A stretch of DNA of 40,439 bases. Source: Alteromonadaceae bacterium UBA2620. GTDB lineage: Bacteria > Pseudomonadota > Gammaproteobacteria > Enterobacterales > Alteromonadaceae. Where the stretch lies: the NCBI GenBank assembly GCA_002339125.1, contig DDJQ01000035.1:1-40439 (forward strand), read 5' to 3'. Below are positions 1-8,750 of the stretch, one piece after another (the first letter of the stretch is position 1; each line of letters opens with the position of its first letter). The translations under genes were made by a program, and so were the position numbers. The notes below the pieces were generated by a model. The model made no database searches and was not told where the DNA came from. It saw only the letters and a list, made by a program, of their open reading frames with translations.

Positions 1-103
1 ATAACTGATAATCTAAACAAAACCAGAAATCATCATGGCCAATTTACATGCTTCAACAAATAAACCATTCGGGCAATTGCTCAACGCTGACTACGGTGCC
101 TGG

Positions 104-1288
104 TTACTCCTTTACTACCTCTTGTGGGTCAATTTCCAGCAGCTGTTCAATCGCCCCCATCATGGTGTCGAAGTAAGGGTTATAAGTAAGACGGGCAAAT
201 ACCTTACCTTCCTCGGTTAAGCCCCAGGGGCCATACCAGACCTCCTCGCCCGCTTCACAGCGCTTTGTTTTACTGCTGCCCTGACCATTATCACAAATTC
301 TCTGGGTTCCACCGACCCCATACAATGGATTGGCTGCACTAAACAATACACTCATATGCGAGGCTGCTCCGATCCGCTGCGCTGGTATTTTCATGCTCAG
401 CACCTGACTGTCAGCTGGCGCATCCTCTTCTTCACCCAACCACAATAACTCACTCCTCGGGTGACGAAAATGCGCAGTGTAAAGCTCAGCTACCGTATTC
501 ACATCCACCACACTATCGCCCTCTGGTACCACCAGTAACGCGGGTACAGAAACCGGTTGCCGATGTAATGACGCCTGAACCGCATCAACGCTTTTCTGAT
601 AGGCGGCAAACCCCTGCATGGCCATCGAATTATACCGTGTCGGGTTATCTTCAGGTTCTACGTTTGGCCAGCTGAACACGCCGGTTAAATACGGCGCCAG
701 CCAGGTGACCGCGAAACGGGATTCAAATGCCGGCGAAAACAGCAATAACCCGGCAATATCATCAAGCTGACCCGCGGCCACAACGGCCAGATTAGTGCCG
801 GTGGAAAATCCGGCCAGATATAACTCATCAACCTCGCGTGAGAACTGCTCGACATGGAAATTCGTGGCTTGTTGCCATCGTTCATAGCTGGCGTTCAGCA
901 TATCACCGGGTTTGGAGCCATGGCCGGGCAGAAGTATCGCTCTCACCCACACAGCCTGGTCACACAGGCGTTGGGCAACATCCTGAAAAAAGTATGGCGA
1001 GTCCCCCAGACCATGGATAAACAACACACCCTTTTTATTGCCAACACCACATTCGAAAGGGGCATTTATTTGTACTTCCCAGCGTTTATCTGAACCGGTG
1101 GCCTGACGGTGTTCGCTAAGCCACGTTGCTACCGCTTGCTGGTAGGCGTTAAAGGGGGTGATTATGGTCGGCACGAGGCTGGCCGACGGAGAAAATCGTA
1201 CATCGCGGGTTTGCTGACAACTGCTCAACAGCATGGCTGAGCCAGTTATCACCAATACCACCAGGCAAAACAGCCGAAATAACTTCAT
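104..1288 (-). CDS. Lipoprotein with alpha/beta hydrolase fold
   Basis: Predicted outer-envelope serine hydrolase of 394 residues; the substrate is unknown. The N-terminus has a positively charged start, a hydrophobic stretch and a lipobox-like LLSSC around residues 20-24, so it should be a lipoprotein. FIHGLGDSPYFF resembles the HG oxyanion-hole region of alpha/beta hydrolases, LPGHGSKPGD follows it, and GFSTG is the nucleophile elbow (G-x-S-x-G) with Ser as catalytic residue. A late His near GAASHMSV could complete the triad. The family includes lysophospholipases and carboxylesterases, and the sequence does not let me choose. The ribosome-binding site is weak. It lies downstream of, and in the same direction as, the TerB-like gene with a 73-base gap, so co-transcription is possible. 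The fold is well supported; the substrate is not. Confidence 0.85.
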   Translation of the reverse strand: MKLFRLFCLVVLVITGSAMLLSSCQQTRDVRFSPSASLVPTIITPFNAYQQAVATWLSEHRQATGSDKRWEVQINAPFECGVGNKKGVLFIHGLGDSPYFFQDVAQRLCDQAVWVRAILLPGHGSKPGDMLNASYERWQQATNFHVEQFSREVDELYLAGFSTGTNLAVVAAGQLDDIAGLLLFSPAFESRFAVTWLAPYLTGVFSWPNVEPEDNPTRYNSMAMQGFAAYQKSVDAVQASLHRQPVSVPALLVVPEGDSVVDVNTVAELYTAHFRHPRSELLWLGEEEDAPADSQVLSMKIPAQRIGAASHMSVLFSAANPLYGVGGTQRICDNGQGSSKTKRCEAGEEVWYGPWGLTEEGKVFARLTYNPYFDTMMGAIEQLLEIDPQEVVKE

Positions 1289-1361
1289 CAGGCAGGGATA
1301 GTTTAATGGTATTAAATATCCCTGACCCTACCTTTGTTCCGGCTGCATTTCAATAAATGCT

Positions 1362-1763
1362 TCAGGAGGCAGCCGGTAACTCTACCCGGCTGGCAGTGAG
1401 TTCCCGGGCCAGTACTTTGTGCGTTAACAGGCTCAGGAGCTCCGTTTCTTCTTCACTGCGCTCACCGTCTACGCCGGACATTGCCATAGCAACTTCCAGC
1501 GCCTGATTGGCATTAAACGCTAAATCAGTCTGCAAGCTGCGTAAAATATCTGCGGCATCTCCTGTGTCCAGGGCCGTTCGAGTTTGATAAATAACTTCGT
1601 TAACGTAAGCTTCGCGGCAGATGGGACTGTCCCATTCAAGGGATTCGACCAGCTCTTCGAGGTAGTCCTGCTCGCTAAGGAGGATTTTTCTGTCTACCTG
1701 ATAAAACAATACCGCAAGTTTTATCAGCGCCTGATTAAATTTTTGTTCTTCTGACAAATGCAT
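1362..1763 (-). CDS. TerB-like small helical protein
   Basis: A 133-residue acidic, mostly alpha-helical soluble protein with no signal peptide and no membrane segment. Two stretches, AVLFYQVDRKILLSEQDYL and AMAMSGVDGERSEEETELL, have the hydrophobic helix followed by an acidic D-x-x-x-(S)-x-x-E pattern seen twice in TerB/DjlA-N type proteins, so I assign it tentatively to that fold. TerB-like proteins are of uncertain function, some linked to tellurite resistance or membrane stress. A clear ribosome-binding site (AGGAG) sits about six bases before the ATG. It lies 207 bases beyond the end of the SMC-type operon on the same strand, but a terminator hairpin separates them. Family assignment is by pattern only. 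Confidence 0.65.
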   Translation of the reverse strand: MHLSEEQKFNQALIKLAVLFYQVDRKILLSEQDYLEELVESLEWDSPICREAYVNEVIYQTRTALDTGDAADILRSLQTDLAFNANQALEVAMAMSGVDGERSEEETELLSLLTHKVLARELTASRVELPAAS

Positions 1764-1910
1764 AACAGCTCCTGTTCACTACAACCAGCATCCGGCCGGT
1801 AACTTCTTTAACAGATAGTACCCTATCATGTTATACAGATGTTAATTATAGGTTTAATTTATGATTTTCCAAGACCAATTTCATCTAAGTAAACGGGTTT
1901 TAATGGCAAT

Positions 1911-1948
1911 AAAAAACGGCTCCTGCCTAACCGACAGCGAGCCGTTTT
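1911..1948 (-). terminator. Rho-independent terminator of the SMC-type operon
   Basis: A perfect 10-base stem (1913-1922 with 1939-1948, AAAACGGCTC/GAGCCGTTTT) encloses a 16-base loop that can add a small CTG/CAG stem. On the minus strand the stem is followed by a run of U from the A-run at 1911-1916. It begins 23 bases past the kleisin-like gene's stop, as expected for the end of that operon. Confidence 0.8.
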
Positions 1949-1970
1949 GCATTACGCTGATTGGGTACAG

Positions 1971-3191
1971 TTATCTTAGTCCCAAAGTGACATCATGGAT
2001 CACAAAGTTACCGGTATATTTTTCATCTGCGCGCCCTACCGGATCGATGGCAAAGAATTGCTTGTCTTCATCATCAAGAGCCTGATAACCACCAATCACC
2101 TGATAAATCCACACCTCCGGATCGAACTCCAGCTCGCGCTGGCTGAAATAATCCAGCGCCGATAAGGACTGACCGTTATCAATCACTTCACAGAAATAGG
2201 CATCCACCTCTTCCTGTAGCGGATCGCTTTCTAAATCCACTGACTGCTGTTCACTGACATCTATTGTCGATGCTTTTTCCGGTTCGCTCACAGTAGGCTT
2301 ACGGCGATACACCGAACTCAACGAGGCAACAATCTGTTGTAATTCCTGTTCGTGAGCGACCTGATTAACATCGATGCTGGCCGGTTTAAGCATGGCCGCC
2401 GACTGATTAAACAACACAGGTACCTGAGTAAGATTCGGGTAATTACCGGGCGCAAAGTCAGGGTGATGCTCCATGTGCAGTAAAAAGCCCTTAAGCAGCC
2501 GTGTACGGCCCTGAAACTCACGAAAACGGCCAAGTAAATCGAGCAGTCGGGCTTGGGCAACCGACAGCTCCTGAGTTGCCTTAGAGAAACTCTGTTGCAG
2601 GGCAACCACCAGCAAATGGCGCAATTCACGATTACTGCCGGCGATTTCACTTAGCTCATCAAAACGGAAACATTCCAATTGATTCAATAGCTCTGATACC
2701 TGCCCCTGGGCCAGCTCATTTTCGCGGATTTTGGCTTCCACTGAAGATACATAACCAAACTCGTTATTAATGCGGCTAAACATTACCCGCACGCTGTTAG
2801 CCAGCGATTCGGTGAGCTGATAAACGTGCTCGGTCAGGTCGGTCATGTAAGCGTGAGCTTCATTAAACCGATTGTAGTGCAGCGACTCTTTATAGTGCTC
2901 GGCAATGGTTTTCAGGCTCGCCAGTGCAGTGCCGATATTGGCGTTAATGTTGCGGTTGCGTTCATCCTGCAGGCCGCTTTCCAGCAAATTTCTGACCGCA
3001 CTTTTAAGGCGCAATGCACTTTGTGGATCCGGGCGCCATAAAATGCCCAACTGAATAAGTTGCTCGAGGACCTTGCGGCTAAAGTTTGATTCATCAACCG
3101 AGCCATTTACGTAGGCGTGCATAATGAGATCGCTGTGGCGACCCAGTGCATTTAAAAACCGGCTTCCCGCCTGAATCAGCACCTGACTCAT
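1971..3191 (-). CDS. Kleisin-like subunit of an SMC-type complex (MukF/MksB/JetA-like)
   Basis: A 406-residue cytoplasmic protein, third gene of a tightly coupled operon. The assignment rests mainly on context: it follows a KITE-like and an SMC-like gene with a four-base ATGA overlap. Within the protein, residues 1-100 look like a winged-helix region, roughly 100-240 is long helical and charged (coiled coil), roughly 280-330 is a polar linker rich in Ser, Glu and Val, and the last 80 residues form a second compact domain (YFSQRELEFDPEVWIYQVI). That layout, with globular N- and C-domains joined by helices and a flexible linker, is typical of the kleisins MukF and JetA, which bridge the SMC heads and bind KITE dimers. 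Gene names in this family conflict between systems, so none is given. Sequence similarity is too low to be certain by eye. Confidence 0.68.
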   Translation of the reverse strand: MSQVLIQAGSRFLNALGRHSDLIMHAYVNGSVDESNFSRKVLEQLIQLGILWRPDPQSALRLKSAVRNLLESGLQDERNRNINANIGTALASLKTIAEHYKESLHYNRFNEAHAYMTDLTEHVYQLTESLANSVRVMFSRINNEFGYVSSVEAKIRENELAQGQVSELLNQLECFRFDELSEIAGSNRELRHLLVVALQQSFSKATQELSVAQARLLDLLGRFREFQGRTRLLKGFLLHMEHHPDFAPGNYPNLTQVPVLFNQSAAMLKPASIDVNQVAHEQELQQIVASLSSVYRRKPTVSEPEKASTIDVSEQQSVDLESDPLQEEVDAYFCEVIDNGQSLSALDYFSQRELEFDPEVWIYQVIGGYQALDDEDKQFFAIDPVGRADEKYTGNFVIHDVTLGLR

Positions 3192-3823
3192 AGCAGACTG
3201 CCCTGCTGAATAGCCGCTTCTGCCTGCTCTGATAACGACAGCGACTCCGTCTCATCAATGAAGCGGATCACTTCGAATAAATGCTCTACTTTGCCGGTAG
3301 CCAGATATATCTGTTTTTCCGGATTAGGTTTCATTAAATACCCTAAGTCCGTGAGCTTTTTAAATACCTGCTTAAGCTGGCCGTCCAGATTCACACTGGT
3401 AGAGCCAAACAAGCGGTAGCGGGAAATTTTTTCCAGTTGCTCGCTGTAAGCCGGGGTATCCTCGATAACGGTTTGCAGCTCATTTAAGCGAATAGCGTTG
3501 CCCATGGTGAGCGGCATATCCGACTCACTCGCTTGTTGTACCAGTAACAACCACTCCACCAATGGCACCAGACTGGATGTGGTTTCCTGAAACTGCTGCA
3601 GTAATACTTTGCGTTCTTCGTCGCCCAGAGTAAGGTAGCCGGCAAAAAACACCTCGCCCTCACCAGTGGTGGCCAGGGTGCGATTCAGCAGGTTTAAATG
3701 CGGCTCAAGCTTGCTGGCATTATCGCGGCTTTTTAAAAAGCGCCAGCTGTCTTCATCACTCACCTGACAAATAAACTGGCCATTAAGTAATGCGCTTAAT
3801 ACTTTGCCCTGTTCGGTCATCAT
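3188..3823 (-). CDS. KITE-like winged-helix subunit (MukE/MksE/JetB-like)
   Basis: A 211-residue cytoplasmic protein, middle gene of the three. It overlaps the SMC-like gene by four bases (ATGA) and the kleisin-like gene by four bases. The N-terminus, LLNGQFICQVSDEDSWRFL, resembles the opening of MukE/MksE-type proteins. The C-terminal third, QLKQVFKKLTDLGYLMKPN, followed by a short strand and helix, reads as a winged-helix domain. The length matches JetB/MksE (about 200 residues). KITE proteins dimerise on the kleisin and help DNA engagement by the SMC heads. Two adjacent ATG codons open the frame; the first is chosen because it gives the ATGA overlap, and use of the second would shorten the protein by one residue. 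Confidence 0.7.
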   Translation of the reverse strand: MMTEQGKVLSALLNGQFICQVSDEDSWRFLKSRDNASKLEPHLNLLNRTLATTGEGEVFFAGYLTLGDEERKVLLQQFQETTSSLVPLVEWLLLVQQASESDMPLTMGNAIRLNELQTVIEDTPAYSEQLEKISRYRLFGSTSVNLDGQLKQVFKKLTDLGYLMKPNPEKQIYLATGKVEHLFEVIRFIDETESLSLSEQAEAAIQQGSLL

Positions 3824-6800
3824 GCTGACACCTCCTGCTTGGCTTTACGGGCCTGAATCAATGATGACAGGTTAGAGCTCTTCGGCTGAACCACCTGCAG
3901 TTGCTTAGACACTTTGTCGATGAGATAACGGTTCTCAAACAGCTTTAATACATCAGACTCCGGATTAGGGAAGGCGCCGACCACACTGATGTTATTGGCC
4001 TGACAGGCATCGAAAATCTTTTTCACGTTGCTCTGGTGCAACGTACCGAGCTCATCGATTGGCCAGTGGATTACCGCATCCGCTTCACCACGCAGTAAGC
4101 GGGTAAAGGCCAGCAGGAACTTACATAAAATCAGGTAAGCCATACCATGGCTCGAGGATTCATTTAACTGTCTGTCGGTGCGGATCACCAAGTCACTGTT
4201 GCCTTCCCGCAGGTGCAGTTCGATATCCAGCAGTTTACTGATGCCACCAGACAGAGCCGCACGGCCAAGGATGTCCAGCACGCGGCGCATACTCTGGCCG
4301 TATTCATCATCCGGCAGTTCGTGGGCGCCCTCTACCATCCAGCTGTCGTATAGGGTGCGGAACTGCTCCAGCTCCGGCCAAAATTCGAGTTCACTGATGC
4401 GGGAACGGATTTTCACCGCGGAATCCGAGACGCCATCGAGGAATAACTCGCCATCCACTTCCTTACTGATGCGGCGGCTCTGACTAACAATACGTTTATC
4501 GATGTCGGCCAGTACAAAGTAGTACTGACTTAAATCGGCACCAAAGATCCGGCCCTGCTCGCGCAGTCCCTGAATCTTCTGCGGCACAATTACATTCAAT
4601 AACTGGGATAAGTGCCCCACCATGCGGCGATGGTCAATACCTTTCACGCCGTGAGCGTTGATCACAGCGCATTCTTCCCGCGCGCGCTCCCAGGTGTCTG
4701 ACAGGCCTGTACCTGCCTGAGCGGCAATCAGTTGGTCGAACCGCTCAACGTAATTGCGAATATCGCTGAGTAACTCTTCGCGCTCTTTAAGTAACGCCTG
4801 AGCACGGGATAAGCGCTGGGTGATGCTCAGCTCGTCATGTTGCCATTCAGCCACGATATCGACCTTAGGCAACGTTTGTTTGGCGAGATTCTTCGCCAGT
4901 GTATCTACCTGACCAAGCTGCTCAGTAGCCACGCTGAGCAGTTTTTCCAGCTCTGACTGTTTGGTTTTTAAGGTTTCACGGGTTTCCCGGTACTGCACCT
5001 GCAATTCGTTGAGTTCGCGCTCCGCTTCACCCAGGGCCTTGCGGGCTTTGGTTAAGCCCTGCTGCCAGGTAACCTTCTGGCCGGTAAATACTGTTTGATA
5101 CCAGCGGTCGTAATCGGCCACTTTGTGGCGCTGCGTCTCGGTTTTATAAATGGCGTCTTTAAGACTCTTCACCTGCTTTTTAAGCTGGCCAATTTCATCG
5201 ACATCCAGGCCGCGCTGGTTAAGCTCGTTTTCCAGCCATTTGGCCATTTCTTCCCGATCCTGAGCCGCCGACGCTTTAGCTTGCTTAATTTCGCCATCCA
5301 ACTGGGCCAGACGGGCGTCGCTATCGGCAATCAGTTGCTGCCAGTGGAAGCTGTGCTCGGTAACCGCTTCGCGCTGTTGATCCTTAATATCATCACGATC
5401 CATTTCAAACTGACTTTGCAGTTTCTTTTGCGCTTGCTGGTTTGTTTCCAATTGCGATTTTGCACGCTGCTTACGCTCTTTAAGCGCATGCTGATATTCG
5501 CTGAGTACGGACTCTTTGTCTTGCGTTGCGCGTTTACGGGCTGCTTCTGCGCTGCGTACCGCGTTGTCCTGGCGGGTCATTGCCAGTTCGGCCACCCGCA
5601 CCGCTTCATTGCACTTAGCCAGCTCAGCTTCGCATTCGTTTTGTTTATCCAGCGCATCAGAAAGCGCGGCTTCAGCCTCACCGAGCGCCTTTTTTAAATC
5701 CTGCTCGGTTTGTGCATAAGCCGGCGCGTCCAGATGTTCCAGCGCCAGCTCTACGCCATACAGGCCACCAGCACTATCGGCCGGCTTAGGGTTGAGATCT
5801 GTGCGGTCGAGTAATTCCGGGCGGATCAGGCGGCCGATGGAGCCTTCCCAATCATCCACATTGGCGCGTAAATACTCCAGCAGAGAGCCTTCACCTGGGT
5901 ACAGCAATGCGTTTACGTCTTCTACCTGCTGTTCGGCTTTGCGGTGCGCAGTGCGGGCTTTTTCCAGCGCCTGGTTGGCAGCATCGCGCTGCTGAACCGC
6001 CTTCTGATAGCTGCTTTGCGTTTGGCGGTACTCGCTACGCACGCTGTCTTCACTGATACTTGCCTCTTTAATGGCAGCATCGAGCAGTTCAAGCTGAGAC
6101 TGCTCAAATTCGTTATAACCGGCATTAGCCAGCGCCACTTTGGCCTCTGCTTCACTAACTTTCAGCTCGTTAAGCTTGGCGTGGTAGCCGTCGCTCAGCG
6201 TGTGAATTTGTGCCTCGTAGTCGGCTTTAATGTCTTGTAACGCTTCCCGCTCCTGCTGTTGCTGCTCGCTGCGTTTTTCGGCGGCTTCCTGGCGGGTTGC
6301 CGACAGTTCTTCTACCTGGGCACTTAGGGTTTCACCAATTTCAGCTACCCGGCGGTTGTAGGCCGATTCAATATCCTGGTGCTGTTCAGTAAGCAGCGTG
6401 TAGCGGCTTGAGACCAGCTCTAAATCACGCTGCCACTGGGGCAGTTTGGCTACGTCTTCTTTCAGCTGTTCGATATTCTGATCCTGCCAGTTATCGAACT
6501 CGCGCTCCACGGCATCAAGTTCTGCGGTGTACTTTTCCACATCGGCCCGCGAGGCGGAGACCTGCTGATTAAGTTCGTCGCGGCGTTCGTTCCAGGTGCT
6601 GTCGCTGAGTTTTTTCTGATGCAATACATCATCAAGTTGCTGACGGGCCTCTTCGCTGCGCGCGGTGAGTTTGGTTTTATCCAGTTCAAAGGCCTGGCTG
6701 ATTTCTGCGAGGCCACTTTCGGCTTCCTGCAGGGCCATGTTGGCCTGCTCCAGACGGGTAAACTCGGGGCGCACCTTGTCGAAGGCACGGATCAGGTGGC

Positions 6801-7506
6801 ACTCGCGGATCCAGTCGTCCACCCGGTTGCGCGACAAACTGGAGGTGGGCGGCTGCACGCCGTCTTCTTCCAGAATGGCGGCAATCATTGCCTTAATGGT
6901 TTCCATTTTGCCTTCTTTGGAGTGCACCGCTTTTGCCAGCTTTTCGATGTGGCGTAAGTGCTCGTTAGACTCACTCAGGCTGAAGACCTTGGCGTATCCC
7001 AGTAACTCACGGGCACTGCTGCTTTGATTCAGCACACCCTGATCGTTTTGTAGTACCGCACGGAAGTCTTTAGTGGTTAACAGGCTCGATACCACAATAT
7101 TATTGCGTTTCATAGCCCGGGCGATTTCGGTGGAGGACAGCGAGGCATGCTTACCGCTTTTTTGCTGATACAGGTAGTCATCCAAGTCGAAGGGTTTGGC
7201 GATAAACCGGTAGTTAACACCGGTGCCGTTTGAGCTTAACACCGCCTGACATAGTTCGCCGTCGGCGCGGGTATATTCATAAATGATAAAAGATGACTGA
7301 CGCGGTAGATACCAGCGTTCAAAACTATCGCGGGTTGCCGGCACTACCCGGCTCGGATATTCACCGTAAAACACCGGGATCAAACGTTGTAGCGTAGTTT
7401 TACCCGAGGCGTTGGTTCCGCAGATGTTAGTGTGCCCGTCAAGCTTGAGTTCAACGACGCCCGGTAAGTGAGTGTCGATAAGGATAATTCGTTTAAGACC
7501 GGCCAT
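3820..7506 (-). CDS. SMC-like ATPase (MukB/MksF/JetC-like)
   Basis: A 1228-residue coiled-coil ATPase, first gene of a three-gene operon. Residues 1-40 carry the Walker A motif GTNASGKTT (about 30-38). Roughly 250-530 and 610-950 are long Glu/Gln/Lys/Ala-rich coiled coils. Between them, about 534-600, lies a compact hinge-like region (GEGSLLEYLRANVDDWEGSI). The C-terminal head has a signature-like motif SSSHGM near residue 1114 and Walker B (AVIHWPIDELGTL) near 1150. The ABC signature lacks the usual SGG; MukB-type proteins have a related G-M form. Such ATPases load onto DNA and extrude loops or recognise plasmid DNA. A ribosome-binding site (AGGA) stands five bases before the ATG. It is not RecN, SbcC or canonical SMC, since it is paired with KITE- and kleisin-like genes. 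No nuclease or topoisomerase-like gene (MksG/JetD) lies nearby. Confidence 0.85.
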   Translation of the reverse strand: MAGLKRIILIDTHLPGVVELKLDGHTNICGTNASGKTTLQRLIPVFYGEYPSRVVPATRDSFERWYLPRQSSFIIYEYTRADGELCQAVLSSNGTGVNYRFIAKPFDLDDYLYQQKSGKHASLSSTEIARAMKRNNIVVSSLLTTKDFRAVLQNDQGVLNQSSSARELLGYAKVFSLSESNEHLRHIEKLAKAVHSKEGKMETIKAMIAAILEEDGVQPPTSSLSRNRVDDWIRECHLIRAFDKVRPEFTRLEQANMALQEAESGLAEISQAFELDKTKLTARSEEARQQLDDVLHQKKLSDSTWNERRDELNQQVSASRADVEKYTAELDAVEREFDNWQDQNIEQLKEDVAKLPQWQRDLELVSSRYTLLTEQHQDIESAYNRRVAEIGETLSAQVEELSATRQEAAEKRSEQQQQEREALQDIKADYEAQIHTLSDGYHAKLNELKVSEAEAKVALANAGYNEFEQSQLELLDAAIKEASISEDSVRSEYRQTQSSYQKAVQQRDAANQALEKARTAHRKAEQQVEDVNALLYPGEGSLLEYLRANVDDWEGSIGRLIRPELLDRTDLNPKPADSAGGLYGVELALEHLDAPAYAQTEQDLKKALGEAEAALSDALDKQNECEAELAKCNEAVRVAELAMTRQDNAVRSAEAARKRATQDKESVLSEYQHALKERKQRAKSQLETNQQAQKKLQSQFEMDRDDIKDQQREAVTEHSFHWQQLIADSDARLAQLDGEIKQAKASAAQDREEMAKWLENELNQRGLDVDEIGQLKKQVKSLKDAIYKTETQRHKVADYDRWYQTVFTGQKVTWQQGLTKARKALGEAERELNELQVQYRETRETLKTKQSELEKLLSVATEQLGQVDTLAKNLAKQTLPKVDIVAEWQHDELSITQRLSRAQALLKEREELLSDIRNYVERFDQLIAAQAGTGLSDTWERAREECAVINAHGVKGIDHRRMVGHLSQLLNVIVPQKIQGLREQGRIFGADLSQYYFVLADIDKRIVSQSRRISKEVDGELFLDGVSDSAVKIRSRISELEFWPELEQFRTLYDSWMVEGAHELPDDEYGQSMRRVLDILGRAALSGGISKLLDIELHLREGNSDLVIRTDRQLNESSSHGMAYLILCKFLLAFTRLLRGEADAVIHWPIDELGTLHQSNVKKIFDACQANNISVVGAFPNPESDVLKLFENRYLIDKVSKQLQVVQPKSSNLSSLIQARKAKQEVSA

Positions 7507-7728
7507 AGGATTCCTGTTTCTTTATTAGAATATTCTTCGCCGAGGGTGCTTGGTTTATTAACTGACGATCCATTGCCAGCACGGCTAATAGCTGGCTTTA
7601 CTGCACGGCGAAATTAACGCGTCAGTTTATTATGAAATTGTGCTGTTGCACAGGTTTGAGGGGGTCAGTTTTGGGCTCAGGAGGAAAAATCGACACAATC
7701 GCGCATTATTTAATCAAGCTTTGTGGTA

Positions 7729-8598
7729 TTAAGGGTTTTCGGGGAGCGTATTCAACCAGAATGTCTGGTTTTCCCGGTACTCCGGATCCGCTATTACCTC
7801 ATCCAACACCGAGTCGATAGCTTTAACCGCGCGTTTGCCCCAGGCATTGTTGGTGCAACCAATGGCGCCATAAACGGGCTGCTCACCATACTCCGTGGTT
7901 GGCATATAGGTTAGCGACTGGTTATTTTCTTTGCTTGCGAAATAGCGCAGTACACCGGGATAATCCAGTGTGTAATGGATCCGTTCAAAGTCAATTTGCT
8001 GGAGCAGTCGCAGTGGCCCAAACACTCCGGGTAGCGCCAAAACATTATCGTCATCTTTGTGAGCGTCAATGGCACTTTGTAACTCGTCGGGAAAACGTCG
8101 CGCACCGGCAAAGCCGAATATTAGCGAATCGTTGTTGAGCAATTCTGCCAGTGATAGCGTTTCTGGAAGCGTTGGATATAATTCTGCTAACAGCTCTTTA
8201 CGCAGAATGATGCCCAGTGGCGGATAAACGGTAGTTGTTTTGCTGTAGACAAAACGCTCAGTATCCTTGCGCTTAATCATGCAGGGAAAACACAGATTTT
8301 CCGTCCCTTCGACTAACCGGTTAATTCTTGACTGCGGATACACATCAATGGTGGTATCAAGCGGGGACAGCCTGGCGTTTATTTTATCCACCAGCACATC
8401 GCAAAGACCGTAGCCGGCATGATGCCCATCCAGAATATGAAAAGGCGGCGACGGGTTCTTTATCCAGCGAATATCCGCCTGAGGTTTGGCGGGCATTTCC
8501 TCAGCAGCCAGTAAGGCCTGACCAGAATACAAGCCCACTATAAGCAACGCGAGCAACAAGACTGCGGTTAACAAAGCAGGGTGATAAGTTCTTTCCAT
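7729..8598 (-). CDS. Periplasmic solute-binding-like protein (family 3 fold)
   Basis: A 289-residue secreted protein. Residues 1-32 form a signal sequence with a hydrophobic core (LLTAVLLLALLIVGLYSG) and an Ala-rich end. The mature part opens with RWIKNPSPPFHI and continues with GLCDVLVDKINARL and VYPQSRINRLVEGTENLCFPCM, a pattern I associate with the TIGR02285-like group of family 3 solute-binding proteins (PBPb). These usually lack a linked transporter, and none is present here. The ligand is unknown; it could be a signal-binding rather than an uptake protein. It stands alone: the SMC-type operon starts 222 bases away on the same strand and ffh lies 152 bases upstream. The ribosome-binding site is weak. 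No convincing terminator follows; a short TGTGC/GCACA hairpin at 7639-7652 has no U-run. Confidence 0.75.
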   Translation of the reverse strand: MERTYHPALLTAVLLLALLIVGLYSGQALLAAEEMPAKPQADIRWIKNPSPPFHILDGHHAGYGLCDVLVDKINARLSPLDTTIDVYPQSRINRLVEGTENLCFPCMIKRKDTERFVYSKTTTVYPPLGIILRKELLAELYPTLPETLSLAELLNNDSLIFGFAGARRFPDELQSAIDAHKDDDNVLALPGVFGPLRLLQQIDFERIHYTLDYPGVLRYFASKENNQSLTYMPTTEYGEQPVYGAIGCTNNAWGKRAVKAIDSVLDEVIADPEYRENQTFWLNTLPENP

Positions 8599-8707
8599 TT
8601 AACAACAAGTAACCTGATTTCAATAAACGGGTTGTATAAGTATAGCCGTTGCGATGAGCTTTTCGCAGACCGCGGTTACAACTTTTCCTTACCGATGTAA
8701 CGATACT

Positions 8708-8743
8708 AAAACGCCGAACAGAATAATAAGACTGTTCGGCGTT
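8708..8743 (-). terminator. Terminator after ffh
   Basis: A perfect 12-base stem pairs 8710-8721 with 8732-8743 (AACGCCGAACAG/CTGTTCGGCGTT) around a 10-base A/T-rich loop. On the minus strand it is followed by a short U-run (A-run at 8708-8711). It begins eight bases past the ffh stop codon. Confidence 0.75.
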
Positions 8744-8750
8744 GACTTCG

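Noticed and set aside
35..220. Open frame of 61 codons at the left edge, plus strand
   Set aside because: Its second half runs antisense through the end of the lipoprotein gene, it has no ribosome-binding site and no family-like pattern.
5095..5697. 200-codon plus-strand frame inside the SMC-like gene
   Set aside because: It lies wholly antisense to a coiled-coil coding region, where repetitive codons often keep the opposite strand open. It shows no domain.
1971..7506. Reading the SMC-type operon as a full Wadjet defence system
   Set aside because: No JetD/MksG-type nuclease gene is present in the visible flanks and the gene order differs, so I do not call it a defence system.
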